Origin: Bacillus vallismortis
GTDB lineage: Bacteria > Bacillota > Bacilli > Bacillales > Bacillaceae
Direction: 5' to 3'
Length of the DNA stretch: 64,000 bases
NCBI RefSeq assembly: GCF_004116955.1
Contig: NZ_CP026362.1
Span: 4,190,001-4,254,000, forward strand
The notes below the pieces were generated by a model that saw only the letters and a program-made list of their open reading frames with translations, ran no database searches and was not told where the DNA came from. The position numbers were made by a program, and so were the translations under genes. Within the stretch, counting starts at the first letter, position 1. Each line of letters begins with the position of its first letter. Positions 50,178-59,292 of the stretch are shown in pieces.

Positions 50178-51726
50178 ATTTATGAATCGTATCCAAATGT
50201 TTCACCGTTATCTCTTTAAATGAAGCTGTGCCGCCTTCAGAATAAAGGGTAATGCCTTTATCTTCAGGTCTCGGGAACACTTGATTTGAAAAAACGGTTT
50301 TTCCATCGCCGACAAATACTTCTATCGTTGTTTTATCGACGAGAATTTTTAAATGGGTCTTCTGTTTGCTTACATCGAAAGGTGTCTTGCTTTCGACATA
50401 GGTATTGCTTTTGTCAGGCTGATTTGCAGCCGCTCTGTTGACATATGCATAGCCGTCTTCGGCGAAAATGCCGACATCAATATGGCGTTCTTGGTCTTCC
50501 GACTCTCTCAGCCTGACGCCTGCGTTCTTTAGCTCTGACCAAGAAAGATCCATATCAAGCTGGTACGTATCAGCAGTGATCGACAGTGTTTTTGATCCGC
50601 TCACATCCTGATCCTCTATGTGGTCAGTTGAAACAGTCAGCTGCTCTAAAGCTTCGATCGGCTGTGAGACGAGACTGTATGTGCCGTCCTGCTCATGCAG
50701 CCGGAGTTCACGTATAACAGAATCTGTGCCATTAAACCCATTCTTCATTGTCGGTGTGTTGTTGGCGTAATCCCAATTGTTCATCCAGGCAAGCGCATAC
50801 CGCTTTTCTAATGGATCTGTGCTTTTGCCGTCTTCGAACGTCACGCCGCCGTACCAGTCAAAGCCGTAGTCAAGCCATTGCGGTCCAGTCTGATCCGCTG
50901 TAAATTCTTTTCCGTCAAAGCTTCCAGTCCAGTAAGCGTACGTATTTGGTTTGCCCCATGGTTTACCGTTCGCGCTGGCACCGAGAACCCACTTATTGGT
51001 GCCGTCACTTGCCCGCATCATGTAGAGGTCAGGACATTCCACAATGCCCGCTTGCTCTGGGAAAAATCCGCTTGTGTAATGCCAGTTTTTTAGGTTATCG
51101 GATTCATAAAAGCTGATTTTTGTCCCTTCAGCCATGGCCATGACCCATTTGTTATCCTGGTCATCCCATATGACTTTCGGGTCTCTGAAGTCGTCTGTGC
51201 CGGGATTAGGCATAACGGGGTTATCACGATAGGACTTGAATGATTTTCCTTTGTCTGTGCTATACCACAAATATTGCTCCTGTTTTTTGTCTTTGGCAGA
51301 AGGCTGTGTCACTATCGCGACAAGCGCATTTTTCCCGAATCCTGCTGTGTTATTTTTATCGATTACAACAGAACCGGACCAAATATCGCCGTCCGGGTTT
51401 GTATATTTCGGAATTGCCACGCCTTCATCGGTCCAGTGCAGGAAATCCTCTGAAACGGCATGGCGCCATTCTGTGCCGTTTCCGTTTGGGTAATCCCGAT
51501 TATAAAGATAGAAATAATGGTATTGTCCATCAAAATAGATTGGTTTTTGAGGATCATTTTTCCACTTGTCCGGCGTTGTAAAATGATATGCCGCCCGGTA
51601 GTCCGGTTTCTGTGTTGATTTTGTTTTTTTGACAGGTTCTTCGTTTGGCAATAAGTCGATAAACAGCAATATTCCTGCAAAGATGAGGAAGACGGTTAGC
51701 CATTTGCCTGCTTTTTTATAGTTCAT
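50176..51726 (-). CDS. levB: LevB (YveB), endolevanase, GH32
   Basis: 516 residues from the ATG MNYKKAGKW. The hydrophobic segment at about 9-24 is a signal peptide or anchor. GH32 motifs: WKNDPQKP near 52 (catalytic nucleophile Asp), FRDPKVIWD near 165 (transition-state Asp) and ECPDLYMM near 215 (acid/base Glu). A C-terminal beta-sandwich follows. It cuts levan made by SacB into oligosaccharides outside the cell. Second gene of sacB-levB, separated by a 15-bp hairpin. Confidence 0.95.
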   Translation of the reverse strand: MNYKKAGKWLTVFLIFAGILLFIDLLPNEEPVKKTKSTQKPDYRAAYHFTTPDKWKNDPQKPIYFDGQYHYFYLYNRDYPNGNGTEWRHAVSEDFLHWTDEGVAIPKYTNPDGDIWSGSVVIDKNNTAGFGKNALVAIVTQPSAKDKKQEQYLWYSTDKGKSFKSYRDNPVMPNPGTDDFRDPKVIWDDQDNKWVMAMAEGTKISFYESDNLKNWHYTSGFFPEQAGIVECPDLYMMRASDGTNKWVLGASANGKPWGKPNTYAYWTGSFDGKEFTADQTGPQWLDYGFDWYGGVTFEDGKSTDPLEKRYALAWMNNWDYANNTPTMKNGFNGTDSVIRELRLHEQDGTYSLVSQPIEALEQLTVSTDHIEDQDVSGSKTLSITADTYQLDMDLSWSELKNAGVRLRESEDQERHIDVGIFAEDGYAYVNRAAANQPDKSNTYVESKTPFDVSKQKTHLKILVDKTTIEVFVGDGKTVFSNQVFPRPEDKGITLYSEGGTASFKEITVKHLDTIHK

Positions 51727-51760
51727 ATGGGATTCACCTTTATGATGGAAATAAGAAATA

Positions 51761-51795
51761 AAAGAAAATGCCAATAGGATATTGGCATTTTCTTT
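51761..51795 (-). other. Intercistronic hairpin between sacB and levB
   Basis: Perfect 15-bp stem AAAGAAAATGCCAAT / ATTGGCATTTTCTTT with loop AGGAT (or its complement). Read on the minus strand it ends TTTTCTTTTATTTC. It could attenuate levB relative to sacB or stabilise the sacB 3' end. Confidence 0.8.
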
Positions 51796-51802
51796 CGCGT
51801 TT

Positions 51803-53224
51803 TTATTTGTTAACGGTTAATTGTCCTTGTTCAAGGATGCTGTCTTTTACAACAGATGTTTTCTTGCCTTTGATGTTCAAGAGGAAGCTTGGCGCAAACG
51901 TTGCTTGTTTGTCAGCAAAGAAACCTCTGTTTGTCATGTAGCTTGTAATGACGACATTGTTTCCTTTAGCTTGAGGCACAGCGAAGTGTGAGTAAGTAAA
52001 GGTCACATCGTTAGGATCAAGATCCATTTTTAACACAAGGCCTGTTTTGTTTAGCGGCTTGTATGGGCCTGTTAAGGAATTAGAAACATAACCAAGCATA
52101 TAAATGTCATTAGATGTAATGCCGTCGATTGTCATTTTTGATCCGCGAGAGTCAGTGAACAGGTACCATTTGCCATTCATTTTAAAGACATTCGGGCGTT
52201 CAATTTCATCTGTAACTGTGTTAGATGCAATCAGCGGTTTCATCACTTTTTTCATTGTGTAGTCATCGTTTAGCTCAATGATGCCGAGTGCGCCGTTTGC
52301 TAATTCTGCTGCGCGTTTTTTATCGCTTTGCAGAAGTTTTTGACTTTCTTGACGGAAGAATGATGTGCTTTTGCCGTAGTACGCTTTGTTAAATAAAGAT
52401 TCTTCGCCTTGGTAACCGTTGTCAGTTCCAGTGTTCGCTTCAAATACTAAGTATTTGCGGCCTTTATCTTCCACGTAGTGCGGATCTCTCAGCGTATGGT
52501 TATCACCGGAGCTGTAGTTGCCTTCATCGATGAACTGCTGTACATTTTGATACGTTTTGCCGTCACCGTCAAAGATTGATTTATAATCTTCTACACCGTC
52601 GATATTCAGAGAGCTGTCTGACGTTGATACGTTAACCTGTGCAGTTGTCAGTGTTTGTTTGCCGTAATGTTTACCAGAAAAGTCAGTGTAGAACAAACGA
52701 ATGTGACCGTCAGATGTGAATGTCGCTGAACCAGACCATTCTTGTGTTTGGTCTTTCAGGATTGAATCATTTGCATCGAATTTGTCGCTGTCTTTGAAGA
52801 CACGGCCAGCGTTTTTCCAGCTGTCAATAGACGTTTCGCCGACTTTTTGATAGAACATGTAAATCGATGTGTCATCCGCATCTTTAGGGTCTCCCGCTAA
52901 CGCAAAGACAATGTGGTAGCCGTGATAGTTTGCGACTGTGCCGTCAGCGTTTTGCAATGGCCAGCTGTCCCAAACGTCCAGGCCTTTTGCAGAAGAGATA
53001 TTTTTAATTGTGGATGGATCAAATTCAGGCACTTGATATTTTTCATTTTTTTGCTGTTCAGGGATTTTCAGCATGTCATGGCGTGTAATATGGGTAATGC
53101 CGTACGTTTCCTTATACGGTTTTTGGTTCGTTTCTTTCGCAAACGCTTGAGTCGCGCCTCCTGCCAGCAGTGCAGTTGTAAAGGTTAATGCTGTCGCTTG
53201 TTTTGCAAACTTTTTGATGTTCAT
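51803..53224 (-). CDS. sacB: SacB, levansucrase, GH68
   Basis: 473 residues. Signal peptide at 1-29 ending QAFA, mature start KETNQKPYKE. Catalytic residues are seen in VWDSWPL (Asp near 86), LRDPHYVED (Asp near 247) and DEIERPNVF (Glu near 342). It polymerises the fructose of sucrose into levan. Controlled by the sacR leader (53316-53455): sucrose lets the SacY antiterminator bind the RAT and read through the terminator. Confidence 0.97.
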   Translation of the reverse strand: MNIKKFAKQATALTFTTALLAGGATQAFAKETNQKPYKETYGITHITRHDMLKIPEQQKNEKYQVPEFDPSTIKNISSAKGLDVWDSWPLQNADGTVANYHGYHIVFALAGDPKDADDTSIYMFYQKVGETSIDSWKNAGRVFKDSDKFDANDSILKDQTQEWSGSATFTSDGHIRLFYTDFSGKHYGKQTLTTAQVNVSTSDSSLNIDGVEDYKSIFDGDGKTYQNVQQFIDEGNYSSGDNHTLRDPHYVEDKGRKYLVFEANTGTDNGYQGEESLFNKAYYGKSTSFFRQESQKLLQSDKKRAAELANGALGIIELNDDYTMKKVMKPLIASNTVTDEIERPNVFKMNGKWYLFTDSRGSKMTIDGITSNDIYMLGYVSNSLTGPYKPLNKTGLVLKMDLDPNDVTFTYSHFAVPQAKGNNVVITSYMTNRGFFADKQATFAPSFLLNIKGKKTSVVKDSILEQGQLTVNK

Positions 53225-53310
53225 CGTTCATGTCTCCTTTTTGATGTACTGTGTTAGCGGTTTGCTTCTTCCGGCCCTCCTGTTGAAGATGGCAAGTCAG
53301 TTACCTCAAT

Positions 53311-53380
53311 AAAAAAAGACCTAAAATATGTAAGGGTGACGCCAAAGAATACACTTTGCCCTTTACACATTTTAGGTCTT
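53311..53380 (-). terminator. Conditional terminator in the sacB leader
   Basis: On the minus strand the arms AAGACCTAAAATGTGTAAA and TTACATATTTTAGGTCTT form a long stem, followed by seven T. Confidence 0.9.
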
Positions 53381-53398
53381 GCCTGCTTTATCAGTAAC
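53368..53398 (-). promoter_or_regulatory. Ribonucleic antiterminator (RAT) of sacB
   Basis: Minus-strand GTTACTGATAAAGCAGGC followed by AAGACCTAAAATG, the known sacB RAT. It overlaps the 5' arm of the terminator, so SacY/SacT binding prevents termination. Confidence 0.9.
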
Positions 53399-53426
53399 AA
53401 ACCTGCGTAATTTACTTTTCGACATC

Positions 53427-53455
53427 ATTCTATTAGACTCTCGTTTAGATTACAA
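53427..53455 (-). promoter_or_regulatory. sacB promoter
   Basis: Minus strand TTGTAA (-35), 17 bases, TAGAAT (-10), upstream of the RAT. Confidence 0.8.
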
Positions 53456-53699
53456 CGGGTCTATTTTCCTCTTTTGTTTGATAGAAAAATGAGAAAAGAC
53501 CTTCACGGATATGAGTCGGATAGACTAATAGGTGTTGGGGAAAGCTCTTTTCTTTTCAGGAAGATCGGCTGTTTTAGAGACTGGTTGCATAGGTTGTATT
53601 CGGGGGCTTCGGCTTCAGCTTCAGCGATTGTGAAACGGAATCAGGATGCAGGCCACTATCACTCTTTCGGAATTATTTTTCTCATATTTTTCAAATTTT
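53456..53699. other. Intergenic segment between sacB and pbpE promoters
   Basis: About 240 bases. An open frame continues in phase with pbpE (from 53474) but lies upstream of the sigma-W promoter and lacks an RBS. No gene supported. Confidence 0.55.
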
Positions 53700-53725
53700 T
53701 GAAACATAGAAGGGGAAATATCGTA
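53700..53725 (+). promoter_or_regulatory. Sigma-W promoter of pbpE-racX
   Basis: TGAAAC (53700-53705), 16 bases, CGTA (53722-53725) is an exact match to the sigma-W consensus. pbpE-racX belongs to the sigma-W envelope-stress regulon in B. subtilis. Confidence 0.9.
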
Positions 53726-53746
53726 GACATTATGGGAGGTGTAAAA

Positions 53747-55102
53747 ATGAAGCGAGAAAAAAGGATACATCTTGGCACATTATTCTCTGTGTTGGCGGAA
53801 AAACAGCAGTTCAACGGGACGGTTCTGGCCGCGGAGGACGGCGATATTTTATATCATCACTCTTTCGGTTATGCGGAACTGGCGGAAAAACGCCCTTTGC
53901 AAACCAGCTCTTTGTTTGAGTTAGCGTCTCTGTCAAAGCCTTTTACAGCTTTGGGGATTATATTGCTTGAGGAGAAAGGAATTGTTGGATATGAAGACAA
54001 AGTTGAGCGTTGGCTGCCGGGTTTTCCATATCAGGGCGTCACGATTCGGCATTTATTGAACCATACGTCAGGGCTGCCTGATTATTTTCAATGGTTTCTT
54101 GACAATTGGAACAAGCACAAGATTGCGGTGAATCAAGATGTTGTCGATATGCTGATGAATGAGGGGCTGCCTAGTGATTTTGAGCCGAACGAGGGCTGGC
54201 TGTACAGCAACACGGGGTATGTGCTGCTGGCGGTAATCATGGAAAAAGCCTCCGGCATGAGCTATTCGGATTTTATGAAAACACATATTTTCTCACCGCT
54301 CGGCATGAATGAAACGAGAGTGTATAATAGGAGGTTTCGGTCTGAGCAGACAGATCATTATGCATATGGATACGTGTATGATGTCCATTCCGAAACGTAC
54401 GTCCTGCCTGATGATCTGGAAGAAACAAACTATGTTGTGTACCTCGATGGCATTCAGGGAGATGGGACGGTGAACGCTGTCACAAGCGATTTGTTTCGGT
54501 TTGATCAGGCTTTATATCAGGACAATTTCATCAGTAACGATTCTAAGGAAGCCGCATTTTCGCCGGTGCGCCTGAACAATGGTGAAACGGTTGATTACGG
54601 CTTTGGCTGGGTGCTGCAACACAGTCCTGAAAAAGGGCGTATTGTCAGCCACAGCGGAGGATGGCCTGGCTACTCGACGATGATGATCCGGTATATAGAT
54701 CGGCATAAAACGTTGATCTATTTGAGTAACAAGGAAGAGGAGGCGGAATATGAACAAGCGATTTTGAAGGCGGCTGAACATATTTTATTTGGCCAGCCAT
54801 ATGAGATCCCGGAACGTCCTGCTGATAAAAAGAAAAAAGAAGTTGATCCGGCGATATACAGCCGCTATGTTGGCAGCTACTTGTTTCAGGATGGCACGGC
54901 CGCGCGGGTGACAGCCGAGAATGAAAAGCTTTATTTGCAGATCCCCGGACAGGTGAGGCTTGAATTGTTTCCTTCCTCGGAAACCCGTTTCTTTTTGAGG
55001 TCATTGTCTGTTGAAATCGAATTTTTGTTAGGTGATGATGCTGCGAAAAGCTTTATTCTCTATGAAGATGGAACAGAAGAAGAAGCGGTCCGTACGAATT
55101 AA
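53747..55102 (+). CDS. pbpE: PbpE (PBP4*), low-molecular-weight penicillin-binding protein
   Basis: 451 residues from the ATG after GGGAGG; the 91-codon in-frame extension lies upstream of the promoter and is rejected. Class C beta-lactamase-like motifs: S61-LSK (SLSK, 61-64), Tyr-Ser-Asn in WLYSNTGYV near 150, and HSG in SHSGGWPGYS near 300. A C-terminal beta-barrel-like domain follows. It acts on D-Ala-D-Ala peptides of peptidoglycan or its modification. First gene with racX. Confidence 0.95.
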   Translation: MKREKRIHLGTLFSVLAEKQQFNGTVLAAEDGDILYHHSFGYAELAEKRPLQTSSLFELASLSKPFTALGIILLEEKGIVGYEDKVERWLPGFPYQGVTIRHLLNHTSGLPDYFQWFLDNWNKHKIAVNQDVVDMLMNEGLPSDFEPNEGWLYSNTGYVLLAVIMEKASGMSYSDFMKTHIFSPLGMNETRVYNRRFRSEQTDHYAYGYVYDVHSETYVLPDDLEETNYVVYLDGIQGDGTVNAVTSDLFRFDQALYQDNFISNDSKEAAFSPVRLNNGETVDYGFGWVLQHSPEKGRIVSHSGGWPGYSTMMIRYIDRHKTLIYLSNKEEEAEYEQAILKAAEHILFGQPYEIPERPADKKKKEVDPAIYSRYVGSYLFQDGTAARVTAENEKLYLQIPGQVRLELFPSSETRFFLRSLSVEIEFLLGDDAAKSFILYEDGTEEEAVRTN

Positions 55103-55127
55103 AAAGAAAGAGAAAGGAATGAACGTG

Positions 55128-55811
55128 ATGATCGGTATATTAGCCGGAATGGGGCCGAAATCGACCTCGCCATTTATTGATAAGGTGATTGATTACTGCC
55201 AAAAGCTGTATGGGGCTTCACATGATATCGACTTTCCGCACATGATGATTTATTCATGCCCGACCCCATTCTATACAGATCGTCCCATCGACCATGAGGA
55301 GATGAAAAGAGCAATTATCGATGGTGCGGTAAAGCTTGAGAAAACAGGCGTTGATTTTATCGCTCTTCCTTGTAACACGGCACATGTGTATTATGAAGAG
55401 GTTCAGCAGGCGTTGGCGGTTCCTTTGTTACATATCACCAAGGAAACGGTAAAAGAAATGCCGCACACTGCAAAAAAAGCGGCTGTTTTAGGAACAGAGT
55501 CAACCATCCAATCAGGTATCTATCAAAAAGGGCTGAAGGCAAACGGACAAGAAGTTGTTCACAAGGATCATTGGCAGCAGGCTGTAAATCAGCTCATCGC
55601 CGCAATCAAACAGCCGAATCATACGGAGCAGACACACGCGTTGTGGCAGAAGCTATACGCTGAAATCAGTCAGCATGCAGACATTATCATTTCAGCCTGC
55701 ACGGATTTAAATGCGGTGCTAGATCATATTCAAAGTGAGATTCCGATTATCGATTCCTCCGACTGTCTTGCAAAAAGCACTGTCAGCACATATCTTTCCT
55801 ATCAAAGGTAA
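55128..55811 (+). CDS. racX: RacX, broad-specificity amino acid racemase
   Basis: 227 residues. The ATG at 55128 is 9 or so bases after AAAGGA; other in-frame starts are too close to it or lie in pbpE. Asp/Glu racemase fold with two catalytic Cys: LPCNTAHVYY near 83 and SACTDLNAV near 192; phosphate/substrate loop GMGPKSTSPF near 7. In B. subtilis it produces non-canonical D-amino acids. Follows pbpE after 25 bases under sigma-W control. Confidence 0.94.
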   Translation: MIGILAGMGPKSTSPFIDKVIDYCQKLYGASHDIDFPHMMIYSCPTPFYTDRPIDHEEMKRAIIDGAVKLEKTGVDFIALPCNTAHVYYEEVQQALAVPLLHITKETVKEMPHTAKKAAVLGTESTIQSGIYQKGLKANGQEVVHKDHWQQAVNQLIAAIKQPNHTEQTHALWQKLYAEISQHADIIISACTDLNAVLDHIQSEIPIIDSSDCLAKSTVSTYLSYQR

Positions 55812-55844
55812 CAAGGACTGTCTACGAACAGCCCTTGTTTTTTT
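55811..55844 (+). terminator. Terminator of pbpE-racX
   Basis: Interrupted stem ACAAGG-CTGT / ACAG-CCTTGT with a 6-base loop, then T7. Confidence 0.82.
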
Positions 55845-55857
55845 ATGCTCCTATTGT

Positions 55858-55907
55858 TTGACAGCTACACGCAATAGTGTTAAATTAAACATGTAAATAG
55901 TTACATG
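55858..55907 (+). promoter_or_regulatory. Promoter and PadR operator of yveG-padC
   Basis: TTGACA (55858-55863), 17 bases, TAAATT (55881-55886). Directly downstream, CATGTAA-N4-TTACATG (55890-55907) is the palindrome expected for PadR and covers the start site. Phenolic acids should relieve repression. Confidence 0.85.
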
Positions 55908-55933
55908 ATTTTTTCGGGATGCGAGGTATGCTG

Positions 55934-56389
55934 ATGAATAAGCCGGTTTTAAAACAATTTGCCTCTTTAGAAATTAAGGTTGATCCGCCTATCACCATTG
56001 GTGAGACAGGCCTGGGACTGAGACGGTGGATTCCGATTCGTTCGGGAACCATAACCGGGAAAGTAAAAGGGCGTGTTTTGCCGGGCGGTGCCGATTCACA
56101 AATCATTCGCGCTGACGGCAGAACAGATTTGTCTGCCAGATATGTAATCGAAACAGCCGATCATGAACTGATTTATATTCAAAACAATGGAATACGGCAA
56201 GTCAGCGAGCCGTTTCGAAAACAAGCCGCAGCCGGAGAAATCATTGATCCGGAGCATGTTTATTTTCGTACGGTGCCGACATTTGAAACAGGCAGCGAAG
56301 CTTACCAATGGCTGCATGACCGCTTGTTTATCGGTTCCGCAGAAAGAACCCCTGATTGCGTTCGACTAGACATTTATGAAGTACAGTAA
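55934..56389 (+). CDS. yveG: YveG, DUF3237 (UPF0311) family protein
   Basis: 151 residues from the ATG seven bases after GAGG; upstream in-frame ATGs are poorer. A DUF3237 beta-barrel is suggested by [31 protein letters not shown] near 35-55, [13 protein letters not shown] and [19 protein letters not shown] near 125. The biochemical role is unknown. Co-transcribed with padC and hence linked to phenolic acid stress. Confidence 0.85.
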   Translation: MNKPVLKQFASLEIKVDPPITIGETGLGLRRWIPIRSGTITGKVKGRVLPGGADSQIIRADGRTDLSARYVIETADHELIYIQNNGIRQVSEPFRKQAAAGEIIDPEHVYFRTVPTFETGSEAYQWLHDRLFIGSAERTPDCVRLDIYEVQ

Positions 56390-56410
56390 AGACTAAGGAG
56401 AGTGTGAAAG

Positions 56411-56893
56411 ATGGAAAACTTTATCGGAAGCCACATGATTTACACGTATGAAAATGGATGGGAATACGAGATTTATATTAAAAACGACCATACAATCGAT
56501 TATAGAATTCATAGCGGAATGGTTGCCGGACGTTGGGTTCGGGATCAGGAAGTCAATATTGTCAAACTGACAGAAGGCGTATATAAAGTGTCTTGGACAG
56601 AGCCGACAGGCACAGATGTTTCACTCAACTTTATGCCGAATGAAAAACGCATGCACGGCATTATTTTCTTCCCGAAATGGGTGCATGAACATCCTGAAAT
56701 TACGGTCTGTTACCAAAATGACCACATTGACTTGATGAAAGAATCCCGCGAGAAATATGAAACGTATCCAAAATACGTTGTGCCTGAATTTGCCGAGATT
56801 ACATTTCTGAAAAATGAGGGAGCCGACAATGAAGAAGTGATTTCGAAAGCTCCTTATGAAGGAATGACAGACGATATTCGCGCGGGTAAATGA
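56411..56893 (+). CDS. padC: PadC, phenolic acid decarboxylase
   Basis: 160 residues. Cofactor-free lipocalin-like enzyme converting ferulic, p-coumaric and caffeic acids to vinyl derivatives. Active-site features are visible: Tyr residues in [18 protein letters not shown] at about 8-25, Arg in AGRWVRDQ near 41 and Glu in [10 protein letters not shown] near 64. RBS AAGGAG. Belongs to the PadR-controlled yveG-padC unit. Confidence 0.96.
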   Translation: MENFIGSHMIYTYENGWEYEIYIKNDHTIDYRIHSGMVAGRWVRDQEVNIVKLTEGVYKVSWTEPTGTDVSLNFMPNEKRMHGIIFFPKWVHEHPEITVCYQNDHIDLMKESREKYETYPKYVVPEFAEITFLKNEGADNEEVISKAPYEGMTDDIRAGK

Positions 56894-56903
56894 TAAAAAC
56901 AGA

Positions 56904-56943
56904 AAAACCCGGAAAAGAGAGTTATTTCTCTTTTCCGGGTTTT
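56904..56943. terminator. Bidirectional terminator between padC and the small membrane protein gene
   Basis: 17-bp perfect stem AAAACCCGGAAAAGAGA / TCTCTTTTCCGGGTTTT with loop GTTATT. The stop codon of the minus-strand gene lies in the loop. Confidence 0.88.
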
Positions 56944-57113
56944 CTTTTTGCCGAATATGCGGGAACCATAGCAATTCCCGTGAAAAACAGTACGATTCCA
57001 GTCCAGCGGATGGGCTGATAATAGGCTGTGTCCCGCCATAATACGACTGCCGAAAAAATGATGATACATGCTGCCACAACGATGAAAGTGCCTGTGTATC
57101 CTATTTTCCCCAT
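56922..57113 (-). CDS. Small two-helix membrane protein cotranscribed with pnbA
   Basis: 63 residues. Two hydrophobic helices (about 7-24 and 36-53) with the short polar link WRDTAYYQPIRW and a basic tail KRKPGKEK. The RBS AAGGAGA is formed by the last codons of pnbA, and the ATG follows the pnbA stop by two bases, so expression is coupled. Family not recognised. Confidence 0.75.
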   Translation of the reverse strand: MGKIGYTGTFIVVAACIIIFSAVVLWRDTAYYQPIRWTGIVLFFTGIAMVPAYSAKRKPGKEK

Positions 57114-57115
57114 GT

Positions 57116-58582
57116 TTATTCTCCTTGTGAAGGGAATAGTTTTTGCCTTTTTGCAGATTCAGGATCGTTTTCAATCGTAATCTCTGAATCTAAAATCAGC
57201 GTCTTTCTTGCTTCTGCGTCGTACGCAGGCCATTTTACATTTTCAGTGCTTGGGTTTCCTGTTTTGGCGAACGCGATCCATGCTGATTGTATGGTATGAG
57301 AAAGCTGTTTCACCTCATCCGTTATCTCCGCTTTTGCCATCTGTTCTAACCCGCCGAGATTTCCGAAAACGAAAGGAAGCTCTAATGCGTGAAACGCTTT
57401 ATTGTACGGCGGCTTATCCGAGTGCCAGTCGAATCGGTACATCCAAACAGGCGCGTAATGGGACTGGGCGGAGGCATAGGCGACGGCCGGACGCCAAAAT
57501 AGTAAATCAGTCATCATATGAATTTGGCTTTCAAGCGAACGCGGATACAGATCGGCGACTTTCTTGGCCAGCGGCTGCCCTAATAAATACTCGAGCGCGG
57601 CATCAAGCGTTTCCTGAGAATGTACGTCTGAATCCGGGGTGAAAAATAAATATCCTTCATCGCGATTTGTTCCGATTAATAGCGGAATTCCGGCCGCAGC
57701 ACCCTCTTCGATCGCTTTTTCTGGTTCAGCAGGCAGCGTTTTCGGATCAAGGGCGGGCTGAAAGAACAGCTGAAAGATATTTTCATTTTCTGCTTTCCGA
57801 AGCTGATCGGCCGCTTTAAGCAAATCTTCCGCTGATAGAGTATGCAATGTGCCCAATTGGCTCTCGTCAATCCCAAGGACTTGTAAAAAGGCTGCCGCGG
57901 TGCTTGCCGCTTTCTCTTTCGTCATTGTTCGGGAAGCGCCGCTTTCCATGATCGCTTTCTGGAACAGGCCTTTTGCCGCAGGCATAGCGAGTAGCGCGGC
58001 AATGCTCATGCTGCCAGCCGATTCTCCAAAAACTGTTACGTTATCTGGATCACCGCCAAACGCTGAGATATTGTCCCGCACCCATTTCAGTGCGGCGGTT
58101 TGGTCCAACAGCCCAAGGTTATCAGAATACGTCTCATCAAACGAAGACAAATGTAAAAATCCAAACGGCCCAAGCCGATAGTTCAGTGTCACGACAATGA
58201 CGTCTCCCCGCGCGGCAATGCTTGATCCATCATATAACGGCTCACTGCCCGCTCCGAGATAAAAAGCGCCCCCGTGAATCCACACCATGACAGGCAGGTT
58301 TTCGCTCTGGGTGTCAGGCGCGAAAACATTGACATACAGACAATCCTCAGACTGGCGGGGTGGCTCAGCATATGAAAGGGACAGCAGATCAGACGGCTGC
58401 GGGCAAATCGGGCCATAAGCTGTTGCGTCCAGTTCGTCCTCCCACGCTTCAGGCGGCTCCGGTGCTTTAAAACGCAACTGTCCGACAGGCGGCTTGGCAT
58501 AGGGGACGCCTTTCCATATATGTACGCCGTTTTCTGTTGTGCCTTTTACTTTCCCATATCGAGTTGTTACTGTTTTAGACAT
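57116..58582 (-). CDS. pnbA: PnbA, para-nitrobenzyl esterase (type B carboxylesterase)
   Basis: 488 residues. Alpha/beta hydrolase with oxyanion motif WIHGGAFYLGAGS near 105, nucleophile elbow VFGESAGSMS near 187-191, acid Glu in GTNRDEGYLF near 310 and His in AFHALELPFVFG near 397. No signal peptide. It hydrolyses assorted carboxylic esters; the natural substrate is unknown. First gene before the small membrane protein. Confidence 0.95.
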   Translation of the reverse strand: MSKTVTTRYGKVKGTTENGVHIWKGVPYAKPPVGQLRFKAPEPPEAWEDELDATAYGPICPQPSDLLSLSYAEPPRQSEDCLYVNVFAPDTQSENLPVMVWIHGGAFYLGAGSEPLYDGSSIAARGDVIVVTLNYRLGPFGFLHLSSFDETYSDNLGLLDQTAALKWVRDNISAFGGDPDNVTVFGESAGSMSIAALLAMPAAKGLFQKAIMESGASRTMTKEKAASTAAAFLQVLGIDESQLGTLHTLSAEDLLKAADQLRKAENENIFQLFFQPALDPKTLPAEPEKAIEEGAAAGIPLLIGTNRDEGYLFFTPDSDVHSQETLDAALEYLLGQPLAKKVADLYPRSLESQIHMMTDLLFWRPAVAYASAQSHYAPVWMYRFDWHSDKPPYNKAFHALELPFVFGNLGGLEQMAKAEITDEVKQLSHTIQSAWIAFAKTGNPSTENVKWPAYDAEARKTLILDSEITIENDPESAKRQKLFPSQGE

Positions 58583-58656
58583 CGCACTCTCTCCCTTTTT
58601 CCCCCATTATAAACAAATTTGCCCTGAGAATGCGAACGTCAGCCCTTCGCCGATAT

Positions 58657-59115
58657 TCATCTTCCCATCGTCTTGAAAAAGGATTTGACTTCCTGCACAG
58701 TCAAGCCGATTTCTCTTGCTTCCGCCATCAGCGCCTTCCATTCCTCTATATTGGATTCCGTCAGTTTACGGTTTCGGTAGGAAGCGGTTTCAGGCTGTTC
58801 TTTCTTGAGAATGTTCGTAAAAGTGAACAGCTCTTCCTTTTCCATCCCGGCTTGTACGGCTTGCACAAGATGCACGCGCCATTCTTCTTCACCGCCGCTG
58901 ATTTTTTCGTACATCATTGTTTCTGCGTCGAATAATTCTGTTAATTCCACTTCCAGCGTGACGGAAATTTTCTTTAAAAATTGAACGGACGGATTTGAAT
59001 GAACGCCTCTTTCAATCTTGCTTAAATAGGATTTAGATACACCTGACTCAACAGCCAGCTGATTAATAGAATAGCCTTTTCTTTTACGGTATAAACGGAT
59101 AATTCTTCCAATCAT
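58657..59115 (-). CDS. slrR: SlrR, biofilm/motility switch regulator
   Basis: 152 residues. N-terminal SinR-like HTH domain at about 1-65 (INQLAVESGVSKSYLSKIER). The C-terminal SinI/SinR-type helical hook is at about 115-148 (EEWKALMAEAREIGLTVQEV). It heterodimerises with SinR, relieving matrix repression and repressing motility and autolysin genes. Divergent from the eps operon, sharing a control region with SinR sites. Confidence 0.96.
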   Translation of the reverse strand: MIGRIIRLYRKRKGYSINQLAVESGVSKSYLSKIERGVHSNPSVQFLKKISVTLEVELTELFDAETMMYEKISGGEEEWRVHLVQAVQAGMEKEELFTFTNILKKEQPETASYRNRKLTESNIEEWKALMAEAREIGLTVQEVKSFFKTMGR

Positions 59116-59171
59116 GATATGAAATTCGCCTCTATTCCTGTCGTTATTTCGTTCATTATAAGGAATTATCC

Positions 59172-59249
59172 GTTCTTTATAAAATTTAAAATAATAAGGG
59201 AAGTGCAGTAAATAAGAGGAAAATCATGATTTTGTTCTCTAAAGAGAAC
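59172..59249. promoter_or_regulatory. SinR operator sites between slrR and epsA
   Basis: GTTCTCTAAAGAGAAC at 59234-59249 is two inverted copies of the SinR box GTTCTYT. A single further box GTTCTTT lies at 59172-59178. SinR represses both eps and slrR in B. subtilis, so this shared region can account for both. Confidence 0.88.
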
Positions 59250-59292
59250 TTATTGGCTTATTTTGCAATTTTTAAATAATATCGTTTTCTTT

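Noticed and set aside
53474..53746. 91-codon in-frame extension of pbpE (contains GASASASA)
   Set aside because: It lies upstream of a perfect sigma-W promoter and has no RBS. The ATG at 53747 has GGGAGG and gives the expected PbpE N-terminus.
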